64,000 nt of DNA from Thoreauomyces humboldtii (Eukaryota > Chytridiomycota > Chytridiomycetes > Spizellomycetales > Powellomycetaceae). Below, in pieces: positions 33,856 to 44,369 of this stretch. The position numbers and the translations under genes are program-made. The notes under the pieces are model-generated. The model had not been told where the DNA came from. It was given only the letters and a program-made list of their open reading frames with translations, and searched no databases. Each line of letters begins with the position of its first letter. Positions within the stretch are counted from its first letter, which is position 1. The stretch lies in assembly GCA_027596035.1 (NCBI GenBank), contig JADGJA010000014.1, forward strand, positions 1 through 64,000, written 5' to 3'.

Positions 33856-35457
33856 TCACATGACCGAGCACTTGTCCTTGGCCTTCGACAGACTTGCACC
33901 ACTTTTGTGATGTGCCGACTTGTGCGTCGGCGACGCGGACGCACCTGAATTTGCATTTGCGGTGGTATTTGCGGCGGGTTTATGCTGCCTCTCGAGATGC
34001 ATGGCGGTCTGTCTATCCTCCTCTTTCTGCATTGCTAGTGCGAGAGCGTGATCGGCGGCGGCCTCTGGGTTGTCCGGATTGGGATTTATCGGTGACATCA
34101 CGTCGGCATAGTCTCCGGGACCGATGATCCCAGTGCTTTGAGGTCCGTCGGAACCTCTCGAGCCATGTTGAGCGGGCGCGCCGCCTGATCGGTCCGGATG
34201 GAACGGAATGAAGTATCCGTCGACGAAGCTGGAATCACCTTCCACGTTATCCATGGTTTCCCAGACAGCCCCGCTGGCTTTCAAGAACGACTCATCGGTC
34301 ACCAGGGTAAACAATCTGACGGATCCGTCCATGTCGACGCGCTTGTACAGCGTCGAGAAGTGATTGTTTCGAAAAAGCACCGAGAGAGAGTTGGCAGGAA
34401 GAGTCTCGCACAATGTTTGCAGCCCATGATACGTCAGTTGCGACGCGGAGGCGGCAAGGAAGGAACTGCAGACCAAGCCATCGTGGATCTCGTCCTCACG
34501 AGTGGGCGTGGCGGACTCGGACTCGTCGATCGCTGGACCTTTTCCTTTTCGGTCCGCGGGTGTCTCCTGCGCGGAAGCCACGTCACCCGCGATGATCTGT
34601 TCGACGACGCGGTTGTAGCTCCCGCACTTTCGAACGATCACGCGGTGAGTCTCGTCGTCCTGTGGATCAACAGTCCATCCGTGACAGAGCTGGATTTTGA
34701 ACAGATCAAAGACGAGGAGAGCGGGCGTCACCTCGAACGATAGAGGAGAGTCGAACCGGACGTTGACGTCGAGGCCAGTTTGGAGGGTCTAGGCAGGAGA
34801 GCGGCTACTGGTGAGTTCCTTTGCTATGCTTCTCCGCGGACAAACTCTATGAAGGCCGCGCAAACATACGGGAAAGATCTCGAACACGTCGGTCAGATTT
34901 CGAGAGAAATCGGTAGAGGTTGGTGGACCGGCCGGCAAGGAATCCGTGTCCAAGCTCTCCGCGCTGATACCTCCCGATGGCATATGGGTAGCGACCCACT
35001 CCCCAACGAGCTCGACGAGGTGCTCGTAGTCTACGTGCTCGCGTTGGTAAGGCAGCGTTACATCCCCGCGCAGGAGGAGCACGTTCGAGAGCGCAAGCAG
35101 CGGACAGGGGCCATTTCGATTCTGTGTGATGATACGAAGATGTTTCGGTGTGTCCGTGTGCGGATCCACCCATACGATCGGCTTTAAACGATAGGTCTTG
35201 TCCGGAGGAGGTGCTGCCTGACGCACGGGAGGGGTTGACACTGACTTGACATCCGACTCGGGAACAACCGACGGAGCTTGCGAAGCCGGAGGGTCGGATG
35301 CGATGTGCAGGGTGTGGAGTTCGGGAAGGGGCAGCGGAACTGCCGCAAGCTCATTGTTCGTCGCTGTGAGGGCCGCAGGCAGACCCGCGACGGGTTGTGG
35401 TGATGAGGGATCGTGAGCGACGTTGGGTGGGTCGAGGGGAGGTGGTGGTGAGGACAT
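33856..35457 (-). CDS. MINDY-family K48-specific deubiquitinase
   Basis: Two exons (34870-35457 and 33856-34788) encode 506 residues. The catalytic cysteine is Cys118 in QNRNGPCPLLALSNVLLLRG and the catalytic histidine is about His339 in VLFRNNHFSTLYK. Between them, LQTGLDVNVRFDS and FDLFKIQLCHGWTVDPQ are MINDY hallmarks. Near the C-terminus, HALALAMQKEEDRQTAM is a ubiquitin-interacting helix (MIU-like), as expected for MINDY-1/2. These enzymes trim long K48-linked ubiquitin chains. The N-terminal ~90 residues are Pro-rich and disordered. The protein ends KCSVM, a CaaX-type prenylation box. Confidence 0.93.
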
Positions 35458-36134
35458 TGTGAGTTGTGATATCTTGGACTGGTAACAGGGAGTATCCTGG
35501 TGGGGGGGGGGGGGCGGTGAGTACAGTTTCGCTACACACACCACCCTATCGTATAGCCTAAAAGGGGAAGGAAGAGATTCGGGATGCGTGAAAAAGAAGA
35601 AGGCCTCACCAGACGCAGAGTATCGCAGAGTATCGCAGAGTACAGGGTACAGTGTCAAGGAGAGAGAGAGAGAGAGAGTGAGAGGGAGAGAGGGAAGGGG
35701 AAAAGCCTTGCCGCAGACTCACACACCTCTCTCCTCTAAGGGAAAGCGGCGGCACGCGTCCCCCTTGGTCTCGCGCGTCGTTCGGCCACAATTGCCCCAC
35801 AAGAAGATGCCATGACCTGCACGAAAGTGTAGGGAACGCATACACGATGGGTGGAAGCTTGCCGTCCATACGCATCTTCTCTTTCACTCAACAGTCGAAC
35901 CACAGCTCCTACTGCCGCAGCCTGCACCGCATGCTAACCTCCCCTCCATCTTGGGCGGTTGACACGCGAACTTTCGGGGTGGCTGTGAACCTTATGTGAT
36001 TCGAAAGCCCTTGCTCCTTTTCCCGTGCCTGCAGTCAGCATCACAGTCTTTTTACTCGCAGGCATCGAACGACCCTTGCGAACGACGACGTGTTGAAAAC
36101 CCCCTCTGTGTAGTAGCGGCATCGCCTGGCTCAG
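35458..36134. promoter_or_regulatory. Divergent MINDY / ceramide glucosyltransferase spacer with microsatellites
   Basis: The spacer holds a G-run of about 13 at 35501-35514, a tandem AGAGTATCGC-type repeat near 35618-35645, and a (GA)n tract at about 35660-35690. Any core promoters must lie here, but no motif can be assigned. Confidence 0.5.
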
Positions 36135-37564
36135 ATGGACATGGATGCGCAGGGAGATCGAGCTGGATGGCCGCGTACCGCTGCAGCGCTTCTCTGTCTG
36201 GGAATGTGGTGCTTGCTCATGTTCTTCTGCGTGGTCGGCACAGCAATAATGTATGTCCTCCAAGCCGTGGCATGGAATGGAGAATCCTCGTACTGATACT
36301 TTTTCTGCTGTTTTACTAGACGATCCCGATACAGGAATGGTCCTGTCTTAATTCCAACGTTGCCCGGAGAGAAGCCTTCTGGAGTGACCATCATCCGTCC
36401 CCTGAAAGGACTCGACTCGAACATGGTCGAAAACCTCTCATCCTCTTTTCGTCAAACGTATCCGATCTTTGAGATTCTTTTCTGTGTGGCCGATCCCGAA
36501 GACCCGGTCATACCGGTGGTTCAGGAACTGATCGCATCAAACTCGCAAGTGGATGCGCGGCTTTTCATCGGTGAGAGCGGCGATTCTTTCTGTCTTCCAA
36601 AGTTCGTCCGTTTCTGATGTGAGTAATGTTGTGCATAGGATGCCACGAAACCGGCGTAAATCCGAAAATCAACAATATGCAGCATGCCTGGGAGGCTGCT
36701 CAGTACGACATCATATGGATCATGGATAGCAACGTGTCTGCGGATCCTGGATGCATGCAACGCTCCGTCGCAGCTCTTTCCCAACCGCAGATCGGTCTGG
36801 TTCACCATCTTCCATGCGGCGTCCGTGCCCAAACCTACGGCTCGTCGCTCGAGCAGACCTTTTTGAACACCGCTCACGCCAAGATGTACGTGACGATCAA
36901 CAAACTTGCCGTCGCCTCTTGCCTCATCGGCAAATCCAACATGTTCCGGAGATCAGACCTCGCCGATGTCGGGGGCCTCGCATACTTTGGAAAGTACATG
37001 AGTGAGGACAATATCATCGGGGAGGCCCTGTGGGCAAAGGGACTCAGGCACGCCATGACCACCGACCTTGCTTACCAGACGCTCGGCAGCCTGTCGGCCA
37101 GAGACTACTTCGATCGTCGCGCACGATGGATCCGCATCCGAAAGTACACGGTCACCGTCGCCACCCTCACTGAACCTCTGACGGAGTCGATCGTCAATGG
37201 ACTCCTTGCTGCGTGGAGCTTGACCGTCCTCGCACCGCAGATTCCCACACTCCCGTTCTTGGCCTTCCATTTCGCGGTTTGGCTTGCCAGTGACTGGATC
37301 ATTGCCACCACGCTTGATCCTGCTACCAGGAACACTCGTACCGCGTTCTTCAAAGCTTGGGTCGTGCGAGAGCTCGCAACTTTGCCACTGTGGATCTATG
37401 CCATGGCTGGAAGCACCGTCGAGTGGCGAGGGAAGCTGTTCTGGCTCAACAGCGACGGAACTGTGCAGCCTGCCGGCAAGCCTTGGACAGAGCGATGCTA
37501 CGCTTACATGGTGCAGAAAATGCGAAACGCCAACTCAGCAAGCCTGGCTTCACGCCTCAAGTGA
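36135..37564 (+). CDS. Ceramide glucosyltransferase (GT21)
   Basis: Three exons (36135-36250, 36320-36570, 36639-37564) encode 430 residues. An N-terminal membrane anchor (LLCLGMWCLLMFFCVVG) is followed by the GT-A domain: GVTIIRPLKG, then CVADPEDP (D1), IIWIMDSNVSADPGCM (D2), YMSEDNIIGEAL (D3) and the RRARWIR motif equivalent to (Q/R)xxRW. C-terminal hydrophobic segments follow. The enzyme transfers glucose from UDP-glucose to ceramide at the Golgi or ER, the first step of glucosphingolipid synthesis. All key motifs are present, so it should be active. Confidence 0.93.
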
Positions 37565-37968
37565 CTTGGCCTGGACGATCTTTTTACGGCATGCGTTGGA
37601 CGGAGGTGCGCTGGTCGTGACCTCGCTTCACAGGACCCATCCGTTTTCGAAAGAATCTGCCACTCTGCTGTCTAGAGAACTTCACTATTAACTTATTGGT
37701 CTTTGGCGGTTGTGCTCAACTTTGACCCGGAGTGGGACCGGCGCACCGGTATAGGACCTGATTTAGCCTTGACAGCGTGGGTTTTGGAAGGTGCCTGCGA
37801 GACATCCCAGTTTCTCTCGCTTGGACCATTGGGACGTCCCAGAGGAATTATATCAAGGGTTCAGAGCGGCCAGGAAACGCGGTCAGCAATCTCCCTCACG
37901 TGAATGCTATGCGGAAAGATTGCGACTTCGTGAATAAGAAGAACTGGCTCATGGTTCATTCTGATTTT
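37565..37968. other. Convergent spacer
   Basis: This lies between the ceramide glucosyltransferase and MRPL16 stops. Nothing recognisable is seen. Confidence 0.4.
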
Positions 37969-38808
37969 CTACAAGGTAGCCTCGGCGGTTTTGGTTGCGA
38001 CCTTGCGCTTGCTGATCCGTCCCGCCGCCGATGCCCGAGCTTCAGCGGTGGTGGGTACGATCGGCCTGCTGGCGGGGTCGAACTCTTGGAACTCCCTGTC
38101 GGCCAACCGCTTCCTGACAAAGTGGGGCAGGACCCTGGGAGGCACGCGGTTCCCGGGCTGGGCGGCCAGGAACCTGGTCCGGATGGGAAGTCCAGCGGCG
38201 GCCACCCTCATGGCCTTCTCCGCCAGCTCCCTCCTGACGCCCTTGACCTCAATGAGGACCTTTCCCTCGGCGACCCAGGTGGCAAAGTAGTCGACGGCGC
38301 CCTTCCCCTTTCCCATTCGGGTCTCGGCGCCCTTGGAGGTGACGGGTCGGTCGGGGAAGCACTTTAGGAAGAACCGGGAACCCTTCTCCGGCTTGATGAC
38401 CCTTCGGATGGCGGTCCGAGCGCTGTCCAGCTGCTTGTCGCTCAACCTCCCTCCCTCGAGGGCCTGGAGACCGTAGTCGCCATAGTAGACGGTCGTCCCG
38501 CGGATGGACCCTCCGCTGCGGGAGGGGTAGAAACCCTTCTGAGCCTTCTTGTACTTTGTCCTGCGAGGCCGGAAGTTGGCGACGGCGTGGCGGTGCTGGG
38601 AGAAGGCGTGGGGGACGGGCGCGGGCGCGCAAGGGTGGAAGGCGGAGAGAGGGGTTGGAAGGAAGGAGTTTCGGGGGAGTGGTGATGCGGTGGGGCGGAG
38701 GAAGGCGGAAGAGAGATTTCGGGAGAGACCTTGTGGCTGACGTTGTTGCGGTACTGTTCGTGCGGAACTGATGCGAGCCACATGCCGGAAGACGCGAGGA
38801 AAGAACAT
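37969..38808 (-). CDS. MRPL16: Mitochondrial ribosomal protein uL16m
   Basis: Single exon, 279 residues from MFFPRVFRHVARISSARTVP, an Arg/Ser-rich mitochondrial presequence. I chose this start because the frame upstream lacks presequence character. The uL16 core starts at PRRTKYKKAQKG and includes GDYGLQALEGGRLSDKQLDS, ARTAIRRVIK, RFFLKCFPDRPVTSKGAETR, MGKGKGAVDYFATWV and GLPIRTRF. It sits in the mitochondrial large subunit near the A-site tRNA. A long low-complexity C-terminal extension follows. It diverges from the AIP-like gene, with 270 bp between ATGs. Confidence 0.95.
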   Translation of the reverse strand: MFFPRVFRHVARISSARTVPQQRQPQGLSRNLSSAFLRPTASPLPRNSFLPTPLSAFHPCAPAPVPHAFSQHRHAVANFRPRRTKYKKAQKGFYPSRSGGSIRGTTVYYGDYGLQALEGGRLSDKQLDSARTAIRRVIKPEKGSRFFLKCFPDRPVTSKGAETRMGKGKGAVDYFATWVAEGKVLIEVKGVRRELAEKAMRVAAAGLPIRTRFLAAQPGNRVPPRVLPHFVRKRLADREFQEFDPASRPIVPTTAEARASAAGRISKRKVATKTAEATL

Positions 38809-39078
38809 GTTGGAGTATTGGCGTAGGTTGGTCTCGCTCAGCAGATCTCGAGGGGGGAAGGCCACGGAATGGGCAAGTAGGTTTTCTTTTTGCGCTGCCG
38901 GACGACGGACCTCTGACGGACCTGCATATGCGCGCTTCCACGCGTTCCCAACCCCTTGGCCCTCATTGCCACTAACGATCAAGAATTGCGACTTCTCCTC
39001 CCTTGTACACGACTTGGTAAACTTCTCGCTGGCGCCATACATCGTTCCTTTCACTCCTGATAAATCGCGAAGGCGGCA

Positions 39079-40418
39079 ATGACTGACGACGGCATGCAAT
39101 CGCTCATGGCCGGCATGGACAAAGTGACGCCCGACGGGGGCATCCTCAAAATCACCCTGAGAGAGCCCGAAGACAAGTCCCGTCCCGCACCAAGCTGGTT
39201 TCGAGGCGTCAATGCCCGATTCCACTACTCGGTGTTTTTGTACTCACCGGAAGGAGGAGCTAGCCAGTCCAACAACAAGTCAGAAAAGCCACCAGTGCAC
39301 GATCCGAACTGTTCCCACGATCACAGCCATGATCACCACAAGGACCACGACCATGCACCGAATCCACGCGTTGGGTCGGAGGGAGGGGCTGATGGGACAG
39401 GGAGGCCGGTTCGACGAAAGGTGGCGGATTCGAGGGACGACGGGCAGGAGCCGTTCGAGCTTCGGATAGGCTACAGGTTCTCCGTCCGGGCGATGGAGCT
39501 GGCTGTGACGTCCATGCGGGTCGGGGAGAAGGCGCGGTTTTTGTGCATGCCAGAGTACTGCGAGGTAGCTACTTGACTCTGCTATGTGGGAAAAGAAGAT
39601 CAACATCTTGGAAGCGAGATGATCAAACGACTCTCCCGCAGGGCTACGTGCAACTCGCCAAGGTGCTGAAGCAGGAGAAGGAGAACCGCGAGAATGCCAA
39701 GAAGGGGCTGGCTCCCAAACGGATCCAGGGATGTTGCGCGCACGCTATGGCCGAGGAGATGGAGGCGCAGGAGGACCTCGCAGAGCTCCACGGCGTCCCG
39801 CTAGAGTTCGAGATCGAGCTCATGCAGGTCCAGATGCCCGACGACTACGTCCGGGAGCCGTGGGAGATGGAGACGATCGACAAATACCGTGAGGCACCCA
39901 TTCGAAAGGACGAGGGCGCTGAGCTGTACAAGCGGGGAAAGTACGAGCTCGCGTTGGAAAAGTATACCCGAGCACTGTCGCTCCTGGAAAGCGTATCCAC
40001 GAGTACCGTCGTGCAGGACATGACGAGGAAGTCGGAGGATGAGAACGGGCACCAGGAAATCAAATTGGAGACGCTAGCGAGCCTCACGCGGGCGTGTCGC
40101 TTGAACTACGCTGCATGCAAGCTCAAGCTCCAGGATTACCCACCCGTTGTCGTCCAGTGCACAGAGGTCCTCAACTCGGACCCCACGAACGTCAAGGCCG
40201 TGTTTCGACGTGGACAGGCTTACACGCGCATCGGGAGGGATCTCGACCTTGCTCAGGCAGATTACGAGCGCATGGAAAGCTTGCTTGAAAAGAGTGGGAA
40301 CGTCGACAAGCAGAGTTCAGAATGGAAAGAGCTTCGTGCCGAGCAATTGTTGCTGCAGACTAAACTAAAAGCTCATCGCGAAAAGGAACGCAAGATGTTT
40401 GGCAATATGTTTGGATAA
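39079..40418 (+). CDS. AIP/XAP2-like FKBP-TPR co-chaperone
   Basis: Two exons (39079-39564, 39642-40418) encode 420 residues. The N-terminal FKBP-like domain (ILKITLREPED, then FELRIGYRFSVRAMELAVTS and MRVGEKARFLCMPEYCE) lacks the usual isomerase pocket, as in AIP. HGVPLEFEIELMQVQMP then leads into a three-repeat TPR region (GAELYKRGKYELALEKYTRA, RLNYAACKLKLQDY, VKAVFRRGQAYTRIG). The C-terminus ends KMFGNMFG, like Hsp90-binding TPR proteins. An insertion of about 35 residues in the FKBP loop contains 9 His interleaved with Asp (residues 74-92), a likely metal-binding stretch. It converges on CHK1, with 94 bp between stops. Confidence 0.85.
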
Positions 40419-40512
40419 AGCCCGGACATTACATCTGTTGTTTTTCTGCAGATGCATACTATAATACCATGTCTACGGCGCCGCTTCAGTTACTATCCAG
40501 AATAGGTTTCGT

Positions 40513-42901
40513 CTAGGCTTCTATCACGATCTCCGATACCGATTGCAAAATCATGCGGTAAAACCTCTTCCACTCCAGGGGATCACCCTGAATGACGCTG
40601 ATGATAAGCCTGCTTGAAAGCTTAGAGGCAGGCACCGTCAAACCCAGTCAAAATCTTACCTTGCTCTTCCGGAATGCCACGAGTCGCATATCAGAACCAA
40701 TGGGCCGGATATGGACCTCTCCGTGCATAGGGCATTTCCGTTTGTCCACGGTCGTGAATGTGATCTGTTACGCGGCGTATGAATGACGGTCGGTGGAACC
40801 GAGCCCAATTCAATGCCCAACAACTCACCTTGCGGGTAACCGGGTTGGTTTTATGTGGAACAATCAGAGCCTCGAGAGCATTTTCAAGAGTCTCGCGGAT
40901 GAACTCCACGGACTCTGCGCTGTAAAAGCGCGTCAGACGGACAGATGGGAAGAGCTCAGCAAACTCGCCTCGATCCGCTTGAGTCTGCTCAAGGAGGGAT
41001 GCATCAGAATCTCGACAGGTTCGTCAACAGACAAACGATATTATACTCACCGCGGACTGCGTAGCGGACTCCTGTTCATTGACTATGTGCTGCGGTTGCG
41101 AAAAGGAAGCGAATCCGGGTCGATCATCCGAGAGCATGTTGCGTCCTTCGTAGGCGTCCGCCCGCATGTCCGTTGGTTGGGAGTGAGCCAGGCTGCACGA
41201 TGGTTTTCCTCGAGTGAGTTCCGGTTAGGACGCATGTATGAATCCCCGGGGCTCTTACATTTCCATGGGGCCCGGTCGAATGTCCTCTGGTTTGTGTCCC
41301 ATGCTGACGATCATTCTTTCGGCAAGTTTGACGGGATTATTGCACTTTCCTACAATTACGCAGTTCCGTCAGCGAGCGCCGTTTTAGGCGAGACTTCATC
41401 ATTATACCATTGGTCAGGAAAGGATTTGGCCTGCATACATGAGAGTAGTTAAGGGTCAGCCTCTCTTGCAGCACAAGGGATCTGCTACGACTCACCGATT
41501 GACCCAAGCGTTGCTTTTGAGGGCTTCCATCGAAAACCTTGCTTGCGGATCAGTGTTAAGTATCCCCATTAGCAACTCTGCTCGCAAAAAAAGAAAGAGC
41601 ATGAGAAGATCAGCCGCTCATGCATGGCAGGCAGCCCATGAAACAAATAAGTCCACACCCAGCACATGATTTGGAAGCTCGTTCCAGGGTGCATACTGCA
41701 GTTTCTTCCTGTAATGTGTTACATAGTACACGTACTCTGGGTCGTGCTTGGTGGGCTCTCCCCACGGCGTGTTGCCGGCCATCAGAACGAACAAAATGAT
41801 GCCCGTTGCCCAGATGTCACATCGATCCCCGTCGTATCTCAAACTATGTATCTAATCAAAGTAAGACTCGTGAGGAAGGAGTTCGACGCCTTCGCCGTTT
41901 TTAGAGATACCGTACCTCGGGTGCCTGGAGAGCAACAGACACAAACGGTCAGACGTATAAAGGCAGACTGCAGCCGGAATTGTCTTCTTACCACATAAGG
42001 CGGAGTTCCGCACGGGGTAGTGAGCGTGCGTCTTTGGCCCTTGTACATGAACACGGTGGCAAGACCAAAGTCGCTGATTTTGAGGTTTCCTTTTTCAGGG
42101 GTCAGTGCGAGCGTTCTTGGTTTCACGGACTCATGCCCGCACATACTTACCATCATGGTCCAGGAGAATGTTCTGATCAAGTTCGAAGCACTCAATCAGT
42201 AGCGGCTCGAAATGTCAAAGACCATGATCGCGGGGGGACAGACCTCGGGTTTGAGATCCCGATGTGCCACGCCGCGGGAATGCAGATGCTCCAGTCCTGC
42301 CAGAAGCTGCAGAAAGTACATGTGCGCCAGCTCCTCCTCCACGCCGACGTCAGGTTCTGTGCGAAAGGAAGGATATGCAGGTCTCCCGTCAGAAACATGG
42401 ACGCTCCATCCGGGTTGATATCCTTCGTGCGTGCACACACCGATGCGATCAAACAATTCTCCGGCGGCGGCGTAGTCGAGCATCATGTACATGTACGCGT
42501 CGTCCTCAGCAGCGTTGATCATCCGTATGACGTTCTCATGGCGAACGGCCGAGTGGATTTTGATCTCCTTGTGCAGAGCTGCGAGGGCCCTGGCTCCCTC
42601 CTCTCCCGTCTTTTTCCGAACGAGCTTCACGGCCAAGGTCCGCCGGGATACAGGATCGAATGCGAGCTTCACCCTTTGGAGAAAGCAGCTTAGCCGTTGT
42701 TGAACAGCAGACGAATCGCTTTTCGCATATGATTTGCTCCGCCAAGCTCAGAGCACCAGCTTACTTTCCGTTGGCACCCTCGCCTGAACGGTTGAAGGTC
42801 AGCCTTCAGAGGTCGCGACTCACAGCCTTCACGAGCACTCTACCGATTGTCTCTCCGAGCTCGTAGCCCAGGATTGATTGGGCGTGGCTCGCTTGGAGCA
42901 T
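40513..42901 (-). CDS. CHK1: CHK1 DNA-damage checkpoint kinase
   Basis: Fifteen exons join in phase to 483 residues: 42844-42901, 42765-42783, 42441-42673, 42244-42356, 42151-42172, 41992-42089, 41916-41924, 41659-41851, 41496-41577, 41408-41430, 41259-41349, 41051-41192, 40829-40984, 40660-40764 and 40513-40620. The kinase has the Gly loop (ETIGEGANGKVKL), VAHRDLKPE, NILLDHDGNLKISDFGLA, PCGTPPYV and APE, then the Chk1-typical DIWATGIILFVLMAGNTPW and NTDPQARFSM. The regulatory tail has SFSQPQH and a KA1-like domain (TRFYSAES, ITFTTVDKRKCPMHGEVHI, GDPLEWKRFYRMIL). ATR/Rad3 activates it to arrest the cycle. Several exons are tiny (9, 19, 22 and 23 nt); each was accepted because it restores conserved residues and frame. 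Confidence 0.95.
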
Positions 42902-44369
42902 GGTTTGCTCTGCAAAGCTATGCCTTCTCTATCTCGGAACAGGGACACAGAGAGTCGGTCAACCAAAAGAACAGGGGAAACGAAAAGGACAGCCGCAGGG
43001 AGGCAGGGCAGCAGTCCACACCCAGCAGAGGGGGGAGGAAAAGGAGAGAAAAGTGTGTGTGTCCGAAACTCGCGGACGTCAGTGACAAACATGAAAGAGC
43101 AGGAGACGCGCAGCAACCATTTTTTTCGAACTGCGCGCATCTTGATATGGCGGACGTTGTGAGGTAGATTTAGATGCAAGACGGCAGGCACAACGAGAAA
43201 CCGAGCAAGTGGAGGCAACAATGCAAGTGGCGAGGAAGATGAGTGAAATTGACATGCTGCTGAATGAAAGCTCTGCAAGAGATCTGTCTTGTCGTAAGAG
43301 ATCTCCTATACGAGCTCTCGTGGACCTTGGCAAAACTGTCTGCTAAGCTTCAGAAGCAATAAACCACTCGCTGATATGGTTTTAGCATTCTGCTTGCACT
43401 CGTTTTGCGGCATCTGGAAAGATGCCTGAAGCGCCTTTGTTTAGGCGTTTGCAGTTGTGCGCAGCACGGCTGCCCTAAGGGTTTCGACAGATGGGCTGTT
43501 AGGATAATGATGCCATCTCAAGTCTCGTCGGCTGCGAGCTGCGAGCAGCAGAGTTGCCATATCTATAGTAGGCTCCTCGATTCGTTCGGTTGAGGAAGAC
43601 GAGGGGACTGAGCCGTGTCGTTTTCGAGGAAGCCAGGATCGGTGCTAACCTAGTGATGCTGTCTTTTGCAGCGAAGCCTCAGTGACTGTATACGGTAGGC
43701 ATCCTTGTGGCAACAACCGGTCATCTACCACATGGCCAGGAGGGATGTCAAGCATGACAGGCAGGTTCGAGTACCGTTAAAGTCCGAAGAATCTGAGCGC
43801 TAAGCACTCATTCTTTTGACCTTGCAGGCTGTCCAAAGTACGTTCTTAACCGCGGGCTTTTGCGGGCTTCTCAAAGAGCGAACCCTCATTAACCCTTCGT
43901 GCAGCGCTGCAATCGTTCAGGCAAAGAAGATTGGTGCTGATGGTTTTTCTTAGAGGCTCAATGAGTAGATGAACATTGGTCGGATAGGCTTCCTAGCTAC
44001 GTATGATCCTGCCGAGTTTAGTTCAATTGCACGAGGTATCTGGATTGGCAAGGCTATGATCACCTTTCTGTGACTCAGCGTTAGCCAGGAGAATGGTTTT
44101 TCATATTGCGGATAAGTTTTTGCATGTACAACGTACACGGTAAGGCAATGTGGACGTCCAATCGAGTTTGTGTATCGTGTCCGAGAGGCCAGATCAGCCA
44201 CCGGCCCGCAGTGACTCCGACAAGTGCCTACGGTTGCCCTTCGACTGCATCTTCCGCTACATCAGCATCTTCCAACCCAAATACCAGCAGAAGTCCTCAG
44301 TCTTTACCTCTCCTGCTATCCAGAGGGTGCCCTCTTCCGTCTTTCCGTGTGCCAATATCGAAAGTTACG
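42902..44369. other. Intergenic region between CHK1 and the C2H2 gene
   Basis: 1.47 kb upstream of both divergent genes. A tRNA-like GGTTCGA occurs at 43764-43770 but lacks a cloverleaf. A frame in phase with the downstream gene extends back to 44106 without a recognisable domain. No other gene is supported. Confidence 0.4.

Noticed and set aside
43741..43790. tRNA-like GGTTCGA T-loop sequence
   Set aside because: The flanking bases do not form a T-stem, and no acceptor stem or anticodon arm can be drawn.
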